33,439 nucleotides of DNA from Acetobacteraceae bacterium (GTDB lineage Bacteria; Bacillota; Sulfobacillia; JAIMBG01), in NCBI GenBank assembly GCA_023511555.1, contig JAIMBG010000005.1, positions 1 through 33,439 of the forward strand, given 5' to 3'. Made by a program: the position numbers and the translations under genes. Numbering within the stretch: the first letter of the stretch is position 1; each line of letters opens with the position of its first letter. Positions 27,243-33,439 of the stretch are shown one piece after another. The notes under the pieces were generated by a model that worked only from the letters and a program-made list of their open reading frames with translations, was not told where the DNA came from and did no database searches.

Positions 27243-28127
27243 CTACACCCGGGAACGCCCCACCAGACCCGAGGGCCTCAGCACCAGGACCAGGAGGAAA
27301 GCCAGGAGACCTATGGCGTCCTTCCAGGCCGCAGACAGGTAGACCGCCCCCAGGCTCTCCGCCGCCCCCAGCAGCAACCCCCCCAGGGCCGCCCCCACGC
27401 AGCTCCCCATGCCGCCCAGCACGACCACCACGAAGGCTTTGCCGGTGAGCAGCCCCCCGATGCCGGGGTGGAGGTAGTAGACCGGAAGCAGGAGGCAGCC
27501 GGCGGCTCCCGCCAGCGCAGTCCCCAGTCCGAAGGTCAGGGACGAGACCCGGCCGGTGTCTATCCCTGCTGCCAGCGCCGCCTCCCGGTGCTGAGCCGTC
27601 GCCCTTATCGATCGGCCGGCGGCGGTAAGAAACAGCCAGGCCCACACCCCCAAAGTAAAGACACAGGCCAGGGCAAACGCCAGGAGGTACGGGACGCTTA
27701 CCCGCAGCGGCCCGGCCTTCAACACCAGGTCGCTGTATGCGGTGTACACCGCCAGGTAGTCGCCGGAGAAGATGAGGAGGGCGGCGTTGGACAGCACCAG
27801 GCCCAGACCCAGCGTCAAGAGCACCTGGCTCTGCTCCCGGGACCGCTCCAGCGGCCGGACCACCAGGCGGTACAGCCCCCTTCCCGCCCAAAACAGGGGC
27901 GGAAGGCAGATCAGGGCGGAGAGGCAGGGGTCGACCCCCGCCACGGTGAACAGGCCCCACCCCAGGTACATCCCCACCATCACCAGTTCCCCGTGACAGA
28001 GGTTGATGAACCTCATCACCCCGAACACCAGGGCCATGCCGGTTCCGACCAGGGCGTACACCCCGCCTACCAGCACCCCGTTTATGAGGGCCTCAGTGAA
28101 GACCAGCGTCGCCTGCAGCTTCCCCAC
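27243..28127 (-). CDS. livH: Branched-chain amino acid ABC transporter permease LivH
   Basis: TEALINGVLVGGVYALVGTGMALVFGVMRFINLCHGELVMVGMY; ATAQHREAALAAGIDTGRVSSLTFGLGTALAGAAGCLLLP. Confidence 0.95.
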   Translation of the reverse strand: MGKLQATLVFTEALINGVLVGGVYALVGTGMALVFGVMRFINLCHGELVMVGMYLGWGLFTVAGVDPCLSALICLPPLFWAGRGLYRLVVRPLERSREQSQVLLTLGLGLVLSNAALLIFSGDYLAVYTAYSDLVLKAGPLRVSVPYLLAFALACVFTLGVWAWLFLTAAGRSIRATAQHREAALAAGIDTGRVSSLTFGLGTALAGAAGCLLLPVYYLHPGIGGLLTGKAFVVVVLGGMGSCVGAALGGLLLGAAESLGAVYLSAAWKDAIGLLAFLLVLVLRPSGLVGRSRV

Positions 28128-28157
28128 CCCCCAAAGGGTCCCTTGGCCCCCTCCGGT

Positions 28158-29204
28158 TCACCCGGCCAGCCCCCGCTGTGCGCGGGCCACGATCTCCAGG
28201 GCGCGCTCTTCCAAATCGGCGATGTCGTAGAGGCGCTTTTGGACGCGCCTTAAGATCTCGGCCGCTGGATCGCCCCTGGCGGCTTTGAAGAACAGGGCCC
28301 GGACCACCGACCAGCTCTGGGCCAGGGGCTCGAGCACCCGGCCGGCCTCGACCAGCCCTGGAAGCCTAAGGGTCTCACCGGCGTAGACGAGGAACTGACT
28401 GTGCCAGGCGCGCTTCTCACCAACGGCCATAGTCTGGTTATACAAGGCATCCAGACGGCCCGCCGGAGGGGGTGCCTCGACGAGCCTTCGGGCAAACCCC
28501 CGGATTCCCGAAAGCCCCACTCCCAGGCGCACCGCTCCCCAGCGCTCCAGCGACGCCCGCATCAGCCGGCTGAGCGCGGGAGGCCTCGGCCCCACCATGG
28601 CCCTCAGGTTCCGGTCCAGGGCCCGGGCCACGAGCGAGGCCAGTCCGGGCGCCGGGCCAGAGGGGGGGTCGATCTCTATCCACTTGTTGTCCGGGCGGTA
28701 CCCGTCGCCTCCCCCGGCCCGGGCCTCCGCCAGGACCGAAAAGGGGAGTGGCCCTCGGTACTGGAACAGCCCATCGGCCACGTAGACCTCGCGGCTTGCA
28801 GGATCATAGCCGTTCACGATGAGGAAGTGGAGGCTGTGCCTTATCGCGTACCCCGAGGAGTGGGGCAGGTAGAAGGGATCGACCAACACCACCGCCGGAA
28901 GCTGCCGATCCAGCAGAGCCTTCACCCCTCTCCAGGCCCGCTCTGGGTTCCGGGTGGCCCTCACTCTGAGCTTCACCCCGTGCTCCGCCCAGAAGTCCTC
29001 CTCCGGCCGCCTCCAGGAGGAAAGCAGCAGGTCGGCCCCCTCGGCCTCCGGGATGCAGTAGTGGAAAAAGGCCCAGTCTTTGCCATACAGCAGACACAGC
29101 GGCTCCAGCCCCAGGTACTTCAGCACCGCGGCTACGCACTCGGTCTCGCAGGACAGGTAGTCACTGGTGTACGGCACCACGTCTCTCAGGCTGGGACGGG
29201 ACAA
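28158..29204 (-). CDS. BtrH_N/C39-like protein, copy A2 (butirosin BtrH-like N-terminal fold plus DUF4872-like C-terminal region, tentative)
   Basis: TTG 29204 after GGGGGGTGG: SRPSLRDVVPYTSDYLSCETECVAAVLKYLGLEPLCLLYGKDWAFFHY...SGYAIRHSLHFLIVNGYDPASREVYVADGLFQYRGPLPFSVLAEAR...; strongly similar to 29977-31035. Confidence 0.7.
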   Translation of the reverse strand: MSRPSLRDVVPYTSDYLSCETECVAAVLKYLGLEPLCLLYGKDWAFFHYCIPEAEGADLLLSSWRRPEEDFWAEHGVKLRVRATRNPERAWRGVKALLDRQLPAVVLVDPFYLPHSSGYAIRHSLHFLIVNGYDPASREVYVADGLFQYRGPLPFSVLAEARAGGGDGYRPDNKWIEIDPPSGPAPGLASLVARALDRNLRAMVGPRPPALSRLMRASLERWGAVRLGVGLSGIRGFARRLVEAPPPAGRLDALYNQTMAVGEKRAWHSQFLVYAGETLRLPGLVEAGRVLEPLAQSWSVVRALFFKAARGDPAAEILRRVQKRLYDIADLEERALEIVARAQRGLAG

Positions 29205-29938
29205 GGGACCACCCCCCTGGACGGACCGGCCGGGCACCCGGGGGGGCAGCACGGGTCCGGTCTCGGATCCAGCCCCCCGAGGGGCCGTCCCCGCCGGCTC
29301 AGGCTCCCGACTGCGCGTCCCCGGGGAGGCCGGATGAGCGTCAGGGCCAGGACGTGCATCAGTATGTTCTCGGGAAGCACCAGGGCGATCAGCGCCCGGT
29401 CAGGGTCCAGCACGATGAACTGCACCCACAGGCGGGGCTGGATGCCGGGCACCTGTCTCCCCGGGGCGTGGCAGTGGGTCGCAGCGTAAGCCGCCAGCTC
29501 CCCGAACTGGGGCTCAGGCAGTATCCAGCGGGTGAGACCCAGAGTCCTCGAAGCCTCCGGTCCTGCGTCGAAGCGCAGCCAGACCTGCTCCTTGTAGCTA
29601 CCCATTTCCGAGGCGCCCAACACCGCCAGGGCACAGTACCGGCCAGGGGGCACCTCCAACCGCTGGCCGTCGCACCTGGTGTTGTCCGGCTCCCCGTCGC
29701 AGAACGCGGGCAGCCATAGGGGCACGCCCCCCACGACCAACGGCCGGGGGAGCGAACCAAGTTCCTCAGCGGGGAAAGAGCTGTGGCCCAGGGCAGCGAA
29801 CGGCCGCCGGTCAAAGGAGGCGCAGGCGTGGTTAAGGAATGGACGTAGATCCACCCCCAGGTAGCGGCCTCGGCTGAAGCAGCCCGCCCCATCATCCGGC
29901 AAGCTCCAACCCTGAGTGGCCCTATGCCCTGCTGGCAC
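29186..29938 (-). CDS. Beta-sandwich-like protein, copy B2; no signal peptide evident
   Basis: RGRYLGVDLRPFLNHACASFDRRPFAALGHSSFPAEELGSLPRPLVVGGVPLWLPAFCDGEPDNTRCDGQRLEVPPGRYCALAVLGASEMGSYKEQVWLRF...LTRWILPEPQFGE...LPENILMHVLALTL; strongly similar to 31017-31691; GTG start at 29938 tentative. Confidence 0.7.
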   Translation of the reverse strand: MPAGHRATQGWSLPDDGAGCFSRGRYLGVDLRPFLNHACASFDRRPFAALGHSSFPAEELGSLPRPLVVGGVPLWLPAFCDGEPDNTRCDGQRLEVPPGRYCALAVLGASEMGSYKEQVWLRFDAGPEASRTLGLTRWILPEPQFGELAAYAATHCHAPGRQVPGIQPRLWVQFIVLDPDRALIALVLPENILMHVLALTLIRPPRGRAVGSLSRRGRPLGGLDPRPDPCCPPGCPAGPSRGVVPCPVPA

Positions 29939-29976
29939 TGCCCCACTCCCCCTTCCTCCTGGCAGGCCGTCCCCCG

Positions 29977-31035
29977 TCAGCGGCCGGCCTCCCTCAGCTC
30001 CCGGGCCGCTAGCTGTACTAGCCCCAACGCCCTCTCCTCCGTGTCGGCGATGTCCAGCAGGCGTCCCTCGATACGCCCCTGGATGTCTGAGACCTGCTGG
30101 GCGTGGGCCGCCTTGAAGATCAGGTTCCTCACCACCATCCAGCCCTGGGCCAGGGGCGCCAGCACCCGGCCCGCCTCGACCAGCGGGCTCAGCCCCAGCT
30201 CCTTCCCGGCGTAGGCCAGGAACTGCGAGTGCCACATGCGCTTTTCGCAGAACGCCACCAACTGGTTGAACAGGGACATCAGCACCTTCTGGCTAGGCAG
30301 GGGGCAGCCCCCCATCATGCGCGCGAAGGCCCTGAGGCCGCCGAGGCCGGCCCCCACCAGGCGTGCCCGCCGCCGGTCCAGGGGCTCCCGCACCGCCCTT
30401 GTCAGCGCCGGGGGGCGGGAGCCCAGCATGGCCCGAAGGTTGCGTCGGAGCGCACCTGCCACCAGGGCCCTGAGGTCGGGGCGGGGGCCGGTGGCAGGCT
30501 CGATCTCCAGCCACTTGTTGGCCGGGTCGCAGCCATCCCCCGCCCGGCCCCGCACCTCGGCCAGGACAGAGTAAGGGAGGGCGCCCACGAAGTTGAACAG
30601 CCCGTCGGCCACGTACACCTCCCGCTTCTCCGGGTCGTAGCCGTTTACGATGAGGAAGTGGAGCGAGTGCCGTACGCCGTACCCCGAGGCCTGGGGAAGG
30701 TAGTAGGTGTTGGCCAGGACCACCGCCGGCCGCCCGCGGTCGAGGAGGTTCTGCACCCCCTTCCATGCCCGCCGGGCATCCCGGGTGCGCCTTACCTTGA
30801 GCCGGATGCCGTGCTCCGCCCTGAAGTCCTCGTCTGGCTTCCTCCAGGAGGCCAGCACGAAGTGCTCGCCGTCGGGCCCCGGCGCCTGCCAGTGGTAGAA
30901 CGCCCAGTCCTTGCCGTAAAGCAGTTCCAGCGGGCCCTGGCCCAGGTGCTGGAGCACCCCGGCGACGCACTGGGTCTCGCAGGAGATGTAGTCGCTTATG
31001 TAGGGGGCGACCCGCCTCAGGTCCTCGCCGGGCAT
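29977..31035 (-). CDS. BtrH_N/C39-like protein, copy A1
   Basis: ATG 31035 after GGAGGTGACACC: MPGEDLRRVAPYISDYISCETQCVAGVLQHLGQGPLELLYGKDWAFYHW...SGYGVRHSLHFLIVNGYDPEKREVYVADGLFNFVGALPYSVLAEVR...; overlaps the 3' end of B1. Confidence 0.75.
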   Translation of the reverse strand: MPGEDLRRVAPYISDYISCETQCVAGVLQHLGQGPLELLYGKDWAFYHWQAPGPDGEHFVLASWRKPDEDFRAEHGIRLKVRRTRDARRAWKGVQNLLDRGRPAVVLANTYYLPQASGYGVRHSLHFLIVNGYDPEKREVYVADGLFNFVGALPYSVLAEVRGRAGDGCDPANKWLEIEPATGPRPDLRALVAGALRRNLRAMLGSRPPALTRAVREPLDRRRARLVGAGLGGLRAFARMMGGCPLPSQKVLMSLFNQLVAFCEKRMWHSQFLAYAGKELGLSPLVEAGRVLAPLAQGWMVVRNLIFKAAHAQQVSDIQGRIEGRLLDIADTEERALGLVQLAARELREAGR

Positions 31036-31691
31036 GGTGTCACCTCCGGGGAGGCGCGCCCTGGGCAGCGGGACGGGCAGGGCCCGGGCGCCCGGGGCGG
31101 CACGATGAGGGTTAGCGCCAGGAAGTGAAGGAAGATGTTGTTGGGGAACACCACCGCCCTCAACCTCCGCGCCGGATCCACCACCAGGAGTTTGAGCCAC
31201 AGGCTGGCCTGCTGGCCAACCACCTGCGTCCCCGGCCCGTGGACGTGGGTCACGGTATAGGCCTGAGCCTCCCCGAACCTCGGCCTCCTGTCTGTCCAGC
31301 GGGTGAGAGCCAGCTCCCGGGCCTGCTCCGCCCCGCCCTCAAAGCGCAGGCGCATCTCCTCGACATAGCTTCCCATCTCCGCCACCCCGAGCAGTGCCAG
31401 GGCGCAGTAGCGGCCTGGGGGGACGCCCACCTTCTGCCCCTCGCACATCAGGTTGTCGGGCCTTCCCGGCAGGAACGGCGGAAGCCGCAGAGGGACCCCG
31501 TCCGCGATGAATGGCCGCGGGAGCGCCGCAAGCTCCTCGGCGGGAAAGGAGCAGAACCCCAGCGAGGCAAAGGTGTCCTGGTCAAAGGAGGCGCAACTGT
31601 GGTTGAGGTACGGGCTGAGATCCACCTCCCGGTACCTTCCCTGCCCCCAGGCCTCTTGCCTTGCGACCCGACCCGCCCTCACCGCCCCCAC
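31017..31691 (-). CDS. Beta-sandwich-like protein, copy B1
   Basis: QGRYREVDLSPYLNHSCASFDQDTFASLGFCSFPAEELAALPRPFIADGVPLRLPPFLPGRPDNLMCEGQKVGVPPGRYCALALLGVAEMGSYVEEMRLRF...LTRWTDRRPRFGE...FPNNIFLHFLALTL. Confidence 0.75.
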   Translation of the reverse strand: MGAVRAGRVARQEAWGQGRYREVDLSPYLNHSCASFDQDTFASLGFCSFPAEELAALPRPFIADGVPLRLPPFLPGRPDNLMCEGQKVGVPPGRYCALALLGVAEMGSYVEEMRLRFEGGAEQARELALTRWTDRRPRFGEAQAYTVTHVHGPGTQVVGQQASLWLKLLVVDPARRLRAVVFPNNIFLHFLALTLIVPPRAPGPCPSRCPGRASPEVTPCPART

Positions 31692-31712
31692 CCCCAGGCC
31701 CAGCCCCGACGG

Positions 31713-31828
31713 TCACCGCCCGGCCGGACGCTCCGACCAGGCCGGCACCGGGAACACGTATTCCTTTGAGGCGTATTCCCTCGGCCACACGGTCTCCAGC
31801 CTCCCACCCTGCCACTGCCCCAGCACCG
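31713..31828 (-). pseudogene. C-terminal tail resembling a LIV-type ABC substrate-binding protein (livJ-like), truncated by the junction
   Basis: ...VLGQWQGGRLETVWPREYASKEYVFPVPAWSERPAGR* resembles the QWQ.G....VWP.EYA....YP.P.W C-terminus of LIV-binding proteins, and it sits upstream of livHMGF. Confidence 0.6.
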
Positions 31829-31931
31829 TCCCGGCCCGGTTGACGAGGACGACCGCGCCGGGGAAAACTCCCCGCTCCACGGCCGCGGCGAGCTCTCTGT
31901 CTATCGGTGAAAAATCCATACCGGGTGTCAC
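31829..31931 (-). pseudogene. N-terminal fragment of a class C beta-lactamase-like serine hydrolase, truncated by the junction
   Basis: GTG 31931 / ATG 31919: MDFSPIDRELAAAVERGVFPGAVVLVNRAGTV..., typical N-terminal strand-helix of the family; start follows the LD-carboxypeptidase stop directly. Confidence 0.65.
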
Positions 31932-32848
31932 TCGACCGCAGGCTCAAGAAAAGTCAGGTCTCGGTTGACCGTATCAAGCCGGACACGGGCGCCTATGGGA
32001 AGGGCGAAATTATCTCCGCCGTGTCCGGCGGGCAGCCCAAATCCCACCGGGTACGCGTAGTCAGCAAAGATGTCGGTGAGGACCGACATCAGCAGGGCAG
32101 GGTCGTTGCTGTCCCCGAAGCAGCCGCCCATCTCGCCGAATACCACCCCGGCCACGTCGTCCAGTTTGCCCGCGTGCTTCAGCTGGGTCAACATGCGATC
32201 CACACGATACGGCTTTTCTCCCACGTCTTCAAGAAAGAGGATCGCGCCGCTGGTCTCCACGGCAAAAGCGGTCCCCAACGTGGCAACCAACAGGGATAAG
32301 CATCCGCCGACCAGCTGGCCTTCAGCGACCCCTTCACGGAGGGCGGTTGGGACGGGAAGGGAAGGTTCGCCGCGTCCTGTCGTCAAGAGATTCAGCAGGT
32401 GCGCCAGCGGGCGCGCGGAAAACCCCTTGGCGAACTCACCGGCCACCACCGGGCCGTGAAAGCAGACAAGGCCGGCACGCTGGAAGAAAGCGTTCAGCAG
32501 CAGGGTGACGTCACTAAACCCGAGAAATACCTTGGGGGTCCGGGCGAGCTGCGAGAAATCGAGCAGCGGCAGTAAGCGGCCTGAACCGTAACCGGCGCGG
32601 GAGCAAAAAATGCCGCGGACTGCAGGATCGTGGAACATGTCCATCAGCTCGGCGGCTCGTTCGCGGTCGGTCCCGGCAAGAAAGCGATGCCGGTTGAGCG
32701 CGCGGGCCCCCACCCGCACGCGAAACCCGAGGCGCTCGATGGCCTCGCAGCCGCGTCGCAGCGGCTCCGCTTCTACCGCAGCTGCGGGGGAGACGACCCC
32801 GGGCGCGTCCCCCGGGCGGGGGGGGGGGGGTTTCCGGGGGGGCGTCAT
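31928..32848 (-). CDS. S66 family LD-carboxypeptidase (MccF/LdcA-like)
   Basis: RPGDAPGVVSPAAAVEAEPLRRGCEAIERLGFRV; IFCSRAGYGSGRLLPLLDF; VFLGFSDVTLLLNAFFQRAGLVCFHGPVV; FLEDVGEKPYRVDRMLTQLKHAGKL; GLPAGHGGDNFALPIGARVRLD. Confidence 0.92.
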   Translation of the reverse strand: MTPPRKPPPPRPGDAPGVVSPAAAVEAEPLRRGCEAIERLGFRVRVGARALNRHRFLAGTDRERAAELMDMFHDPAVRGIFCSRAGYGSGRLLPLLDFSQLARTPKVFLGFSDVTLLLNAFFQRAGLVCFHGPVVAGEFAKGFSARPLAHLLNLLTTGRGEPSLPVPTALREGVAEGQLVGGCLSLLVATLGTAFAVETSGAILFLEDVGEKPYRVDRMLTQLKHAGKLDDVAGVVFGEMGGCFGDSNDPALLMSVLTDIFADYAYPVGFGLPAGHGGDNFALPIGARVRLDTVNRDLTFLEPAVE

Positions 32849-32851
32849 GTC

Positions 32852-33439
32852 CTACGCGGCCCCGAAGAACCGTTTCTTATCGGCCGCCACCCGCGCCTCA
32901 TACTCCCGCTCGAGCAGGGCGCTGGGGACGTACAGCGGCTCAATGCGCCGGCGGAGTTCCCAGACTTGTTCACAGGCAGTCACCAAGCGGGAGAGCTGCT
33001 CGGGGAACAGGCCCTGGAAACCGTCGGACTTCGCGATCAGCGGGTTGGGATGCGCCTCGACGAGCACGACCGAGGCCCCGGCCATGATCCCGGCCAGGGT
33101 CATGGGGTGGACCAAGTCGCGAATGCCGGTGCCGTGCGAGGCGTCAATGGCGACCGGGAGGCAGGACAGCTGGTAGTAAAAGGCGGCGATGCCGCCAAGG
33201 TCCAGCGTGTTGCGCGTATAGCGGTTCGGGCTCACGATGCCACGTTCACAGAGAATGACATTCTCTTTGCCCCCGGCCATCACCCGCTCGACCCATAAGA
33301 GGTAGGCCTCAACGTCGAGCGAGTTGCCGCGTTTGTGGATCACGGGGAGCGGCGTCTCACGCAGGCGGTTGAGCAGCGCCTGATTTTTCGAGTTCGGCTC
33401 GCCCACCTGCAGGCAATCGACCCCCATGTCCTCGTAGGC
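32852..33439 (-). CDS. 3-deoxy-7-phosphoheptulonate synthase (AroF/KdsA-type class I beta), partial at the window edge
   Basis: AYEDMGVDCLQVGEPNSKNQALLNRLRETPLPVIHKRGNSLDVEAYLLWVERVMAGGKENVILCERGIVSPNRYTRNTLDLGGIAAFYYQLSCLPVAIDASHGTG...AGASVVLVEAHPNPLIAKSDG. Confidence 0.85.
   Translation of the reverse strand, partial: AYEDMGVDCLQVGEPNSKNQALLNRLRETPLPVIHKRGNSLDVEAYLLWVERVMAGGKENVILCERGIVSPNRYTRNTLDLGGIAAFYYQLSCLPVAIDASHGTGIRDLVHPMTLAGIMAGASVVLVEAHPNPLIAKSDGFQGLFPEQLSRLVTACEQVWELRRRIEPLYVPSALLEREYEARVAADKKRFFGAA

Noticed and set aside
31928-32848. Linking the MccF-like S66 peptidase with the BtrH-like module as an antibiotic-immunity system
   Set aside because: The S66 gene lies beyond the probable chimeric junction at ~31830, so adjacency is not reliable evidence.

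Overview
The window is high-GC bacterial DNA. About 31.6 kb of it (~230-31820) reads as one chromosome, probably a high-GC Bacillota-type organism judging from the dprA-topA-trmFO order and the Rrf2-cysE-cysK operon. Both outer edges look like joins to unrelated DNA. On the left, a TrmFO N-terminus runs in frame into a prolyl-oligopeptidase C-terminus. On the right, a beta-lactamase-like serine hydrolase N-terminus runs in frame into what looks like the C-terminal tail of a branched-chain amino acid (LIV) substrate-binding protein, beyond which lies a differently composed S66 LD-carboxypeptidase / DAHP-synthase segment. Core content: M24 peptidase-dprA-topA-trmFO', a C_GCAxxG_C_C protein, CYTH and NYN proteins, a subtilase, an M29-like aminopeptidase, a ZIP transporter, rrf2-cysE-cysK, comM/yifB, a pyruvoyl-dependent arginine decarboxylase, a CofE-like ligase, a MurJ/SpoVB-like flippase, a lipoprotein with seven ~52-aa 'WSRTFGG' repeats, an M28-like peptidase with substituted active-site residues, and livHMGF. 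The most interesting locus is a tandemly duplicated two-gene module between the livJ tail and livH: a cytosolic beta-sandwich-like protein plus a BtrH_N/C39-like Cys-His protein. No rRNA, tRNA, CRISPR array or transposase was found. All calls are from reading the sequence; no database search was run.
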